From Solen grandis (Eukaryota > Mollusca > Bivalvia > Adapedonta > Solenidae): a stretch of 64,000 nt of DNA. Shown piece by piece: positions 36,601 through 46,100 of this stretch. The stretch's first letter is position 1, and every line of letters begins with the position of its first letter. The stretch lies in contig CM037789.1 in the NCBI GenBank assembly GCA_021229015.1, positions 43,142,377 to 43,206,376 on the forward strand. The letters are read 5' to 3'. Below the pieces are notes generated by a model. It did no database searches, was not told the origin of the DNA, and saw nothing but the letters and a program-made list of their open reading frames with translations. The position numbers and the translations under genes were made by a program.

Positions 36601-36614
36601 ACCAATGACTTTCG
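21681..36614 (+). CDS. HELQ: HELQ (POLQ-like 3'-5' DNA helicase), N-terminal and first helicase exons; three in-frame stops; truncated at assembly gap
   Basis: HELQ is an SF2 Ski2-like DNA helicase in strand-break and crosslink repair. Exons, all GT-AG with phases that close: 21681-21791, 23138-24736, 32233-32422, 32770-32948, 34462-34662, 35419-35494, 36521-36614+. Exon 1 starts [10 protein letters not shown], with A at -3, G at +4 and an upstream in-frame stop at 21675-21677. Exons 1-2 are Ser/Thr/Gln-rich and probably disordered; CDIFGDSFT resembles a human HELQ N-terminal stretch. Exon 3 has [10 protein letters not shown]; exon 4 motif I LPTSGGKT and [10 protein letters not shown]; exon 5 [16 protein letters not shown] and VVDE; exon 6 completes motif II as DECH (human DELH) plus [11 protein letters not shown]; exon 7 has [10 protein letters not shown] (motif III) and enters the N gap at DFR. 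Motifs IV-VI, the winged helix and the C-terminus are absent from the window. Stops at 23789, 23825 and 23849 interrupt exon 2. Family assignment is secure; integrity is uncertain. Confidence 0.93.
22005..22596. mobile_element. Inverted-repeat element in HELQ intron 1
   Basis: The left end TTAAGTCTCCCAAATGAAGT and the right end GAAACTTCGTTTAGGAGAC with TAAG are inverted repeats of about 20-25 bp. The left side also carries a partial second copy (AAGTCACCCAATTGAAG). The body has two or three units around GGGGTCAGGCCTCACCCC. It has the same general plan as families A-I but no clear CTTGTT end. Confidence 0.6.
23789..23851 (+). pseudogene. HELQ: Cluster of three in-frame stop codons in HELQ exon 2
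   Basis: TAG (23789-23791), TAA (23825-23827) and TAA (23849-23851) lie in the one frame that is open for 217 codons before and 295 codons after. Each is one C-to-T step from a Gln codon. The text between them still reads as ordinary hydrophilic protein ([18 protein letters not shown]). One phase-compatible GT-AG pair, 23739-23861, could remove all three, but the donor (GTTTTA) and acceptor (no pyrimidine tract) are poor. Confidence 0.7.
25540..25790 (+). pseudogene. Non-LTR retrotransposon reverse transcriptase, C-terminal fragment
   Basis: With one stop tolerated, the plus strand reads [15 protein letters not shown], then [16 protein letters not shown], a stop, and [13 protein letters not shown]. 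This Cys-rich tail (C..C....EDE.HF...C..Y..LR) is typical of the end of non-LTR retrotransposon polyproteins, after the reverse transcriptase. The upstream polymerase motifs are not visible and further stops follow. It is a dead fragment in HELQ intron 2. Confidence 0.65.
26842..29367 (+). mobile_element. Family A element (A4), host of a nested copy
   Basis: The 5' hairpin TAGCTCACCTGAGCAC aac GTGCTCATGGTGAGCT is followed by the TTTTGTGATCGCC and GTCCGTCC stretch. The core includes CAAGGCCTAGCCTTTTGAT and GGCCCCGCCCCAGGGGTCAC. It is split at 27307/27308 by A5 and resumes at 28877. The 3' end has AGGTAAGCGA, GGGCCATCATGGCCC and CTTGTT at 29362-29367. Confidence 0.85.
27308..28876 (+). mobile_element. 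Family A element (A5) nested inside A4, 165-bp core
   Basis: Complete copy from TAGCTCACATGAGCAC to CTTGTT (28871-28876). Core units begin at 27931, 28096, 28261 and 28426 (period exactly 165 bp). Because 165 is a multiple of three, the array leaves a long open frame on the minus strand that is not a gene. The flanks rejoin the A4 core with no visible loss. Confidence 0.87.
29375..31019 (+). mobile_element. Family A element (A6), 165-bp-type core
   Basis: Starts a few T residues after the CTTGTT of A4, in the same orientation. It has 5' hairpin GAGCAC aac GTGCTC, a GTCCGTGCGTGCG tract, a decayed 165-bp core (ATGAATCCATAAGGCCTAGA units) and 3' end GGTACTCAGGTGAGCGATCC, then GGGCCATCATGGCCC and CTTGTT. 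Many small deletions in the core suggest it is older than A5. Confidence 0.85.
32491..32740 (+). mobile_element. Family D short element in HELQ intron 3
   Basis: The left end TAGTCGCCTATTGGTG and the right end CACCGGTAGGTGACT are inverted repeats. After the left end comes CCATCTGTCTGTCTGTCC, the counterpart of the GTCCGTC tract in other families. There is only about one core unit. It ends about 30 bp before the exon 4 acceptor. Confidence 0.6.
33000..34281 (+). mobile_element. Family E element in HELQ intron 4, interrupted by a mariner-type insertion
   Basis: The 5' end AACCAGGTTTTCAACGAAAA with TCCTGGTT forms a hairpin. The far end (CACTTGAAAACCCTG, about 34266-34281) is the inverse of its CAGGTTTTCAACG part. 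Core units contain GATACCTTATGGGAAGAGG (34038 and about 34172) and CAAGGTCACTGTTACTT. The interior 33151-34035 is foreign. Confidence 0.55.
33151..34035. mobile_element. Tc1/mariner-type non-autonomous element, TA target
   Basis: Ends CCTTATACACAGTCAGATTA and TAATCTGACAGTGTATACGG are inverted repeats, each flanked by TA. Comparison with the undisturbed family E core unit near 34162 (TTGGTAGATACCTTATGG) shows the empty site had a single TA. No transposase frame remains in the 885 bp. Segments such as TATAAGGCGCA recall pogo-like elements (tentative). Confidence 0.7.
35528..35650 (+). mobile_element. Minimal core-less element in HELQ intron 6
   Basis: The left end TGTGTCACCTGCTG leads into CACATAGGGATCACTTC, as in family G (37631-38876), then CTTGTCTGTCTGTCAC. 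The right end AGGTGACACA is the inverse of the left end, followed by hairpin CAAGAAATATTTCTTG and then TT. It has every terminal part of the plan in 123 bp but no tandem core. Confidence 0.65.
35833..36445 (+). mobile_element. Two direct copies of a Helitron-type 3' segment around a SINE-like repeat
   Basis: 35833-36023 and 36209-36397 are direct repeats (TTGTTTACATGATGTCATAC ... TTTTCAAGTCTATCCTACAC). The second continues to GGGATGTTGGGGTATTATTC, hairpin TCACTT aa AGTGA and CTAA (36442-36445) then T, a Helitron-type end related to the one at 344. The first copy is broken by the SINE-like repeat. Confidence 0.5.
36035..36205 (+). mobile_element. SINE-like dispersed repeat
   Basis: Contains GGCTTGCGGTAGGTCGGCGG with TTCTACCC (B-box-like), GGGGTCTTCCTCCACC and an ending near CGAAGCAACGGTAAACTCAA. 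I recall this pattern as very common in mollusc genomes. A short minus-strand fragment is at about 54190-54260. No clear A box is seen. Confidence 0.45.
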
Positions 36615-36714
36615 NNNNNNNNNNNNNNNNNNNNNNNNNNNNNNNNNNNNNNNNNNNNNNNNNNNNNNNNNNNNNNNNNNNNNNNNNNNNNNNNNNNNNN
36701 NNNNNNNNNNNNNN
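36615..36714. other. Assembly gap (100 N)
   Basis: Exactly 100 N, a usual placeholder for a scaffold gap of unknown size. HELQ exon 7 runs into its left edge; the sequence on its right does not continue HELQ. Confidence 0.98.
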
Positions 36715-36929
36715 ACTACTGATATTATACTCTTTAAAGACAATCATGGCAATTTCATCATTTTTTTTAAAAAAACATTCAGAATGTCAGGATTCTTTGT
36801 AAATATTGATAGCATATTATCTGATTTACTTAAATACATCTTTTTTTATAACTATATTGTTGTTACCAAGGCCTTGGTCTACACCAGAGTACATCATCTT
36901 ATTTAAACTAATCAAGTCACTTGATTCTT

Positions 36930-37608
36930 AAGTTAGTCAATCATCTTGAGACCTCATTTTTCAAGGGATCAAAAATGCTTACACAATTATGGTATGAAAC
37001 CTTGAGGTTATCAATGGTGCAAAACAAAAATTAATTGTGCACATTAGTCCAAGGAGGGAAGAATTTTTAAATTTTATAAGGAAACTAGACGACCCCTAGG
37101 TGTTTATTTTTTCAATCAATCAATTTTATTATAGCAATTATGGTAGACAGCCATGAGGTGACCATACATGCAAAAAAACAAACAATTCTAACAAATGGTT
37201 TCATAGAAGAAGAAATCTTTGAAATCTTCTATATGGAATTAATATATAAGGAAACTAGCAGACCCCTAAGGGCCTCATTTTACAAGGGATCAACTTTATA
37301 AAAAAATATTTTAGCAATTATGGTAGACAGTCATGAGGGGACCGTTTGTGTCAAATGAAATTAAATTCTGACCATTGGTTTCACAAAGGAAGAATTTTGC
37401 CATGGCAACCACAGTTCTGCATGGATCAAGTTTATTTTAGCAACTTTTGTGGAGGTTTACCCAAGGAAGATCCACATCAAGTTTCATCAATTTCTAGCCA
37501 GGGGTTTCAGAAATGTTTTTTTTTTTAAAGCAAATTGTAAACAGACGGACAACAGATGCCAAGTGATGACAATAGCTCACTTGGTCCTTTGGACCAGATT
37601 AGCTAGAA
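36930..37608 (-). mobile_element. Family F element
   Basis: Read on the minus strand, the 5' end near 37608 is TCTAGCTAATC then hairpin TGGTCC aaa GGACCA and AGTGAGCTATTGTCATC, followed by TTGTCCGTCTG. Core units contain AAGGAAACTAG.AGACCCCTA (about 37078 and 37249). The 3' boundary is vague. Confidence 0.5.
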
Positions 37609-37630
37609 ATTAGTGAATAGTCTTAAAAGA

Positions 37631-37770
37631 CTAGATGTGGGTGTTCCTCGGAACACTTGTGTCGCCTGCATTTAAGCATGTTTGATGAAAGAATTGACTA
37701 GAAAATCGATCTTTTGACAAATTATTGATAAAGCATAATCTATTTTGTGAGGTACAAAATAACACCAAAT

Positions 37771-37829
<59 letters not shown>

Positions 37830-37839
37830 TTTTTTTTTT

Positions 37840-37870
<31 letters not shown>

Positions 37871-38876
37871 GGGAATAAAATATTCAAACAGTGCAATATG
37901 TAATAATTCTCCCGAGCACTTTCGACTATACAGTCTTCATCAGAGGAGTGTCAGAATGACTATGAATTCAAAACATTAACTGTAAGAAAAATTATGACGT
38001 CATTAAGCACTTATGACGTTAATTATATATATGTTGCAAGTTTGTAGTCATCATTATCATTATTGAGTTATCATTCTTGTGTACTGCACTCAGACCAATG
38101 AGATCTATCTACTATAAATGTTTAAGGCAACACTTCAAATACTTTACAAGTTATGCACCACACAAGAATTAAATCCAAAAAATAAACAAAGGGAAATAAC
38201 TCCAAAAATACAACAGTTAACATTCTTGCACAATGCACTCCATGAGATCTTTCCACCTGTGAGGTTTCAAAGTAATACCTCAAATACTTTTCGTGTTATG
38301 CTCCAGACAAAAATGAAGTCTGAGTATCAACAAAGGGCAATAACTCAAGGAAAAAGAGAAACAGAGTTATCATTCATGTGCACTGCACTCAGACCATTGA
38401 GATCTATGAAGTTTCAAGTCAACACCTCAAATACGTTTCGAGTTATGGTCCGGACAAAAATTAAAACCTAAAATCAACAAAGGGTAATAACTCAGAAAAT
38501 ACGAAAGTCAGAGTTATCATTCTTGTGCACTGCACTCCACCTCAATGTGATCTATCCATGTTTTAAGTTTCAAGGTGATACCTCAAATACTTTTTGAGTT
38601 ATGGTCCGGACAAAAATAAAATCTCAGAATCAACAAAGGGTAATAACTCAGAAAATACGAAAGTCAGAGTTATCATTCTTGTGCACTGCACTCCACCTCA
38701 ATGTGATCTATCCATATTTTAAGTTTCAAGGTGATACCTCAAATACTTTTCGAGTTATGCTCCGGACAAGAAAGTGTGACGCCGACGACGACGACGACGC
38801 CGACGACGACGACGACGACGACGACGGACAAAGTGATCCCTATGTGTCTGCCATGCTATGCAGGCGACACAAAAAA
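37631..38876 (-). mobile_element. Family G element (G1)
   Basis: Minus-strand 5' end TGTGTCGCCTGCATAGCATG and CACATAGGGATCACTTTGTC, then a (GTC)n run (about 38778-38826). The core has a period of about 147-156 bp (ACAAAGGGTAATAACTCAG units at 38328, 38475 and 38631). The 3' end is ATGCAGGCGACACAAG, the inverse of the 5' end, then hairpin TGTTCC gag GGAACA. A CA/TA/T/G compound tract sits near the 3' end. Confidence 0.75.
37771..37873. repeat. Compound microsatellite (CA)n-(TA)n-Tn-Gn
   Basis: CA repeats, then TA repeats to about 37824, then about 23 T (37827-37849), then about 24 G (37850-37873). It is likely to vary in length and be hard to sequence. Confidence 0.9.
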
Positions 38877-39230
38877 TTGACAAACAATTTGATATATCAA
38901 TATATACAGGTAGCTGACACACCAATATAGTCAATATGCAATGAGACTCAATAAAAGCCCTACTAAAGAACCTGTCTTGAGGAAGCAGTTTAAGCTGAAA
39001 CAAGAACTATCATTGGAGATGATGAACACCCCCAGATACAGCTTTGTCACAGTTACCGTTATCATATCAGACAGTCTTGATAAAGTTGCAGGATAAAAAT
39101 AAAAACACACCAAAATAAGTTAAAACTCTGGTACACTTATACAAGTCATGTATCGTCAACAAAAAATATTTAATGGTTTCTAGGTGAAGTTATATCAAAA
39201 TCTGATCAACAGCAGCTAAAAAATAGAGCA

Positions 39231-41055
39231 GACAAGAAATGTTTGTGAAACATATATGCCCCCCTCATATGCCATAATATGTATATAGCTATATTACATG
39301 CAAGGAGTTTGCCTTCATAATGTTGGCTTGTCACAAAAAATTCTCAAACTTCAAAAATTTGAGTGAAAATATAATGTGCTAAAATGTGGAACTAAACATT
39401 TACTGAAATAAAACCAGACACAATGAGATTTTGAGTTATTAGTCAGACAGTGCTTAAAGCGTACAAAATATTTATAAGAATCCAACTTATTAATTTGAAA
39501 ACAGGGTTTTCTACATTTATAAGCAACAACTACATGAGGTTAGGACCTTAAGAGTAAAAATAAAATAGAAGTTATCACTTGGGCAAGACATTTATATAAT
39601 GAAAATATATCAACATGTGACATTGTGAACTTGACCTTTGGATGTTCACACCCAAATCAATAGAGGTCATCTACTCATTATAAGGAACAACCACATACAG
39701 TCTGAAATAGGACTAAAATTTTATTTGGACAAGGCCAAGTCATCAAACATATATACAAATGCAACCTTGTGACCTTGACCTTTGCGGTATTGACACCAAA
39801 ATTGATAGGGGTCATCTACTAATCATAAGCAACAACCACATGAAGTTTGAGACTTAAAGGTCAAATAGAACTTCAAGTTATCACTCGGACAAGGTCTGGT
39901 ATTATACATACACAACATGTGACCTTGTGACTTTGACCTTTGAGGTGATGATACCAAAATCGATAGGGGTCATCTACTAATCGTGAGCAACAACCACAAG
40001 AAGTTTCAGACTTAAAGGGCAATTAGAACTTAACTTATCACTCGGACAAGGTCTGGTATTATACATACACAACATGTGACCTTGTGACCTTGACCTTTGA
40101 GATAATGACACCAAAATCAATAGGGGTCATCTACTAATCACGAGCAACAACCACATGAAGTTTGAGACTTAAAGGTCAAATAGAACTTAACTTATCACTC
40201 GGACAAGGTCTGGTATTATACATACACAACATGTGACCTTGTGACCTTGACTTTTGAGGTAATGACACCAAAATCGATAGGGGTCATCTACTAATCGTGA
40301 GCAACAACCACAAGAAGTTTGAGACTTAAAGGTCAATTAGAACTTAAGTTATCACTCGGACAAGGTCTGGTATTATACATACACAACATGTGACCTTGTG
40401 ACCTTGACCTTTGAGGTAATACACCAAAATCAATAGGGGTCATCTACTAATCTGAGCAACAACCACATGAAGTTTGAGACTTAAAGGTCAATAGAACTTA
40501 AGTTATCACTAGGACAAGGTCTGGTATTATACATACACAACATGTGACCTTGACCTTTGAGGTAATGACACCAAAATCAATAGGGGTCATCTACTAATCA
40601 TGAGCAACAACCACATGAAGTTTGAGACTTAAAGGTCAAATAGAACTTAAGTTATCACTCGGACAAGGTCGGTATTATCATACACAACATGTGACCTTGA
40701 CCCCTTTGAGGTAATGACACCAAAATCAATAGGGGTCATCTACTAATCATGAGCAACAACCACAAGAAGTTTGAGACTTAAAGGTCAAATAGAACTTAAG
40801 TTATCACTCGGACAAGGTCTGGTATTATACATACACAACATGTGACCTTGACCTTTGAGGCAATGACACCAAAATCAATAGGGGTCATCTACTAATCATG
40901 AGCAACAACCACATGAAGTTTCAGACTTAAAGGTCAAATAGAACTTAAGTTATCACTAGGACAAGGTCTTGTCTATGACAGACCGACGGACATACGGACC
41001 GACCGACCGACATGAGCAAAGCAATATACCCCCTCTTCTTCGAAGGGGGGCATAA
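39231..41055 (-). mobile_element. Family C element (C1), 157-bp core
   Basis: Minus-strand 5' end TTATGCCCCCCTTCGAAGAA with GAGGGGGTATA forms a hairpin, then a CGGTCGGTCGGTCCG tract. The core repeats at 157 bp (ACAACATGTGACC at 39912, 40069 and 40226) for about ten units, with AATAGGGGTCATCTACTAAT in each. The 3' end is GGGGGCATAT, hairpin ATGTTTCACAAACAT, then TTCTTGTC. Confidence 0.8.
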
Positions 41056-43035
41056 TAAAATATATTTAAGAAATATGGCAAAGGGGGCTTAACTCAATGA
41101 AAATTTAAGCAAGTATGTCATGTCTATAATATAACAAAGACACATATAGCATTCTCAAACCTACTACGTGGTCCAATAGAATGCGGTATTTGGGCTTGGA
41201 CCCCAAGAACCGCGATATAGTGGCGTTGTACTGTATGAGCAAGTAAGCTTGGTATTTACAATTGTTGTGAAGTTAAGTTAAAAGTAGTGAAGAAAAAGTG
41301 TAGACAAAATATCTATAATAAATATATGTAGCAAAGTGCAATTTTATCCCTTTGTTTTGTTCTGTTAGTAAACATTTCCTTGTTTACTCCATGTTTGTAA
41401 TTCCTTGTACATGTCTGTTATTGTCCAAGAGAGTAAACTAGTTGAATGAGAATTCTATTTTAAGAAAATGCTTGGTTGGCCCTGCTGCTTTGTCCCTTTT
41501 CCCGCTCATAAGCCTTCGTCCTTCATACTAATCATTCACTGACAGATCGCCATTGATGCAAGTAGATAATTGATCAATTGACTTTATTGTAATACATTAT
41601 ACTTTATGTTATGCTTACATTTGAGTATTTTCTGTTTTAAAGTATAAGTTTATTCAGACCTGCCTGGTAGGTTAATATTTGTATATTTATTTTAAATGTA
41701 TGAATTTACAGCAGACAGTATTTCTCCAAATGATATGTAAGACCTTCGATCTACATGTATTTCAAATTTATCATTCTGTGTCTGTAAACCATGTCTAATG
41801 AAATGTTTTAATTATATTTTTGGTTTCTGGTTTACAACCATTAATTTTATGGTTTACAACCGTCAATTAAATAATTTAAACTACTGCTAGTGTTGATGTT
41901 CTATATTCACCCACTACATATAACAAAGGGTCATAACTCATATAAAATAAAGCCGGTCATGATGTGCCAATGATATATGCAACTAGACTTGGTACTTAAC
42001 ACTGCTGTGAAGTTAAATCAATATCGGACAACTGATAGCCAAAATATAGCGTGGACAAAATGTATTCAATAAATATAAAGGAAAATCATTTAAAATCCAC
42101 CTGATGAAGACGTGCAAACAATATGCTCAACTTGGCTTGGTACTCATAAATGCTGTGATGTTAAATCAAAATCCAATCAAAAGTAGCAAAGAACTTGAGC
42201 TCCGTGAGTCAAAGCATAATACACCCGTAATATGTGCTGTCCTAAAATGCACCATGTTCAAAGGGAAGAAGCATACACATTGTCAGCAAGTTTGAGAGGA
42301 TCTGATAAAAACTCTTTGAATAGTAGTCCAGACATGGAATTAAATACAAAGCAAGGGCCATAATCAGGAGTGCCTGGGGCAATTCGACTGGAAATCAAAC
42401 TTGGCTGAGATATTATGCCCATACACATTGTCAGCAAGTTTGAAGAGGATCAAATGAAAACTGTTATACACATTGTCAGCAAGTTTGAAGAGGATCAAAT
42501 GAAAACTGTTTGAATAGGAAACTGGACACAATTAATTTCACATATTTTCAACAAATCAAGGGACATAATCCAGGAGTGCCTTGGGCAATTCGGCTAGAAA
42601 TCGAACTTGTCTGAGATATTATGCCCATATACATTGTCAGCAAGTTTGAAGAGGATCAGATCAAAACTATTTGAAAAGTAGTCCGGACACTTCACAGGAC
42701 GCCGCCCGCCTGCCCAAACACCATTGGTGAAAACATAATATGTACAAAATTTGTACAGGTGTATAAAAAGAGTGGACAAAGTATATTAAAGAAATATATC
42801 AAAGGGCCATAACTAATAAAATCAAGAGAATCATGATGTGCCAACAATATGCAAAACTTTGCTTGGTACTTATTAAGGCTATGAAGTTAAATCAAAATCC
42901 GATCAAAGGTAGCTGAGAAATAGCACAGACAAAATATAATTGAGAATTGACAAATCCTGTCTACAGACAGATGGACCAACACTGTGACTCCAATATAGCC
43001 CCCATATACCTTGTATCTGGGGGTATAATAACATA
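41056..43035 (-). mobile_element. Family I core array with 5' end, interrupted by family H
   Basis: Minus-strand 5' hairpin ACCCCCAGATACAAGGTATA with TGGGGG at about 43033, then GTTGGTCCATCTGTCTG. Units with CTTGGTACTTA...GTGAAGTTAAATCAA are seen near 41249, 41992, 42140 and 42864. A family H copy (42187-42771) splits the array: the flanking text AAGTAGCAAAGA and TGGACAAAGTATAT belongs to family I. Confidence 0.5.
42187..42771 (-). mobile_element. Family H element (H2), nested in family I
   Basis: Shares CATGTGCTG-type text (ATGTGCTGTCCTAAAATGCA), core units (GCCATAATC.AGGAGTGCC, ATTGTCAGCAAGTTTGA) and the GGACGCCGCCC...AAAACATAAT end with H1 at 49737-50918. It is shorter, with about three core units. 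Confidence 0.6.
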
Positions 43036-43111
43036 AACAAATAAGTTTAAATAATTTACATATGTTCCTTTTGTAACATGGAATTCAAGGTTACATGATT
43101 CTGCAACTTAC

Positions 43112-46100
43112 TGGAATGAAACCTTGGGCTCTTGCTTCTTGAAAGCAGTCTCAATCATATGGTTCACATTGGCTTCATATTTCTCCAGAGTCTGTCCAGT
43201 GTCTGTAACTTCAATGAAATACCACTGAACAAGGTTCTTAATCAAGCTGGCCTTCTCTGCGTTGGACTCCATAATCACTGCGTGTCTCATCAATCTGCAA
43301 TTTGGAATATTCATAACTTAAAATGTGTGAATTTGAACTTTCATTTTGAATGCAAATTAGACTGTCATTTGCAACATAATTAAATGCTAGCTGTCCAGCA
43401 AAATTATGGTAAATTGCAGCAAGTATGCCAAACAATAATTTTATTGTTATCTTTGAAAGAATCAACTTGTCAATTATCGATCATCAACATATTTTACAGT
43501 ATGGAAACTTTTTGTAATTCAACCTTTTAGTCAAATATCAGACATGGCCAAAAAATTGTGGCCATAAACAGTGTCTGATAAAGATAGCTAAATAAATGCA
43601 GGTGCAAGAGTGTAAAAAAATGCGTATTTTAGGATAAGTCATGGGTCATAACTCCTGATCTAATAGTATATCAGCCATATTTAAGCTTAAGCAAGGGATT
43701 ACAGACTTAAACACTGTCTTCAATTTCAATCAAGACTGCTCGAGAATTGAAGATCCTACAGTGTAAACAAAAAAACTGTGATTGGACAGACAGAAGATGC
43801 ATTGATGAGGTACACCCATAGATCCTATAAGCTCACCTTCAACACAAGTGGTCAGGTGAGCTAAGAAAGATTTACAGATTTAAAAGAAAAAGAGACTTAC
43901 TCATGTATTTTGTCAGTGGCATCGAAGACATTTTGTGTGAGCCCATTCAGTTCTATGGAACTCTCCTTGACATTAACCTTGACGTGAAACTTGTCACAAA
44001 TTGCCTTGATCTCCATAATCTGTAGAAACAGAAAACACATAGTTGTATTTGCTCTCCCATTCTCCAATACATTCTGATACCTTTTATAATTTTTGAGTTA
44101 TGGTCTGGACAAAACTTAGGTATGAAAATTTACAAAGGGCAATAACTCCAAAATTATGTGAAAGAGAGTTATGGTTCTTGGTCACTGCGATCCCCCTCAA
44201 TGAGATCTATCCACATATATGAAGTTTCATCTTGATACCTTTTATACTTTTTGAGTTATGGTCTGGACAAAAATTAAATATGAAAATTTACAAAGGGCAT
44301 TAACTCAAAAAGTATGCAAAAGAGAGTTATGGTCACTGCACTCCCCTCAATGAGATCTATCCACATATAAAGTTTCATCTTGATACCTTTAATACTTTTA
44401 GAATTACTGCCTGGACAAAAATAAGTATGAAAATTTACAAAGGGCAATAAATATTAGGCAAAAGAGAGGTATGGTTCTTGATCACAGAATTCCTTCTCAA
44501 TGAGATCTACCCACATATGAAGTTTCATATTGAAATCTTTTATCCTTTTTGAGTTATGTTCCAAACAAAAATAAAGTATAAAACATTAAAATTGGCAATT
44601 ACTCCAATATTAACAACAAACAGTTATGGTCTTTGATCACAGCACTCCTTCTCAATGAGATCTATCCACATATGAAGCTTCATCTTGATACCTTTTATAC
44701 TTTTTGAGTCACAGTCCAGACAAAAAGGACAAAAAATAAGTATGAAAATTTACAAAGGGCATCAACTCCAAAATTATGCAAAAGACAGTTATGGTTCTTG
44801 ATCACAGCACTCCTTCTCAATGAGATCTATACACATATAAAGTTTCATTATGATACCTTTTATATTTTTTGAGTCACAGTCCAGACAAAAATTAAGTATG
44901 AAAATTTACAAAAGGCAATAACTCTAAAATAATGTACAGAAATTATGGTTCTTGGTCACTGCACTTTCACTCACAAAGATCTTTCCACATATGAAGCTTC
45001 AACAACCTGTCCATATGACAGCACACTTATCTATTTCTGATGATTATTACCTTAACCAAATTAAGTTGAACACAACCAAAATCTCTAAGCTCTTAGTTTC
45101 TATGCTACTTCTCAATTCTAGCCTTAACCATGCTGGCCTTACCTTAATAGCATGTTAGTGTGTGTGTGTATTTAAAATCAAACCTGAGTAAAAATTACAC
45201 AGAAATACAATGAACATACCTGATTAGCATCAAGCCTTGGTATAATAGGATCATTTATTTCTTTCTTCAGGATTTCTTGTTCAATACTTTGTTTCAACTT
45301 TCTTAAAGCTTCGTCAATTGTTGAGTGTTCCATTGCATAAAAAATAAGTGTCACTTCATCCGGGTTAATCAGCTTATTTCTTTGCCCTTTCTTCTTTAAT
45401 TTGGGAGTAGCACCAGCAGATTTTGGTCCAGATCCTAAAAATGTTCCTGTATAAAAAAAAAAAAGGAAAAAGAAATCACATACACACTCATGCAAATTTA
45501 ACAATAACAATTTGAGGGCTTCCATCTCCGTCTGTTCCAATCATACACTTAGAATTTTTTTGCCATTAGCCCTTGAACAGGTTTATGCCATAAGAACCAT
45601 GTCAGACTGTAGTAACAGTGTGCATCTCAAATATCTAGAATATCATCCAGACTTTTTGAGTTTGTTCTTTCTTGTACTATACAGGAAAGAAAACAATCTT
45701 CCAGATGTATATGCAGTCAATAGCCTCTGAATAACAGCCAACCAGGAAACAAAGGCCAGTGATTGCATTCCCATTGCTGAATTTATAGATAAACTAGAAC
45801 TGCCATTGTCATGGTGCAAATACCCCCCGCATGCAACTTTTTCACAGGAATTTTAAAATGACGCGAATGAGGGTTACAGTTCTTGGGCAGTGCACTTCCT
45901 TTCAATGAGATCTTTCCACATATGAAGCTTTATCTTGGAATCTTTTATCCTTTTTGAGTTATGGTCTGGACAAAAATTATGTATGAAAATTTACAAAGGG
46001 CAATAACTCCAAAATTATGTAACAGAGAGTTATGGTTTTTAGTCACTACACCCCCCTCAATGAAATCTATCCACAAATGAGGTTTCATCTTGATACCGTT

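Larger units (their letters stand above)
36715..43111. other. Gene-free repeat region between the gap and the macro/WWE gene
   Basis: I find neither the remaining HELQ exons (plus strand) nor the remaining WWE and catalytic exons of the PARP gene (minus strand). Apart from about 380 bp of unassigned sequence after the gap, it is filled by elements F, G1, C1 and the family I/H complex. Confidence 0.7.

Noticed and set aside
36719..36906. Continuation of HELQ exon 7 after the gap
   Set aside because: The post-gap text (DIILFKDNHGN) does not resemble the HELQ segment expected after the DFR residues, and it is low-complexity AT-rich DNA.
38755..39003. Arginine-run protein (minus) and Asp-run protein (plus)
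   Set aside because: Translations of the GAC/GTC trinucleotide tract at the 5' end of the family G element.
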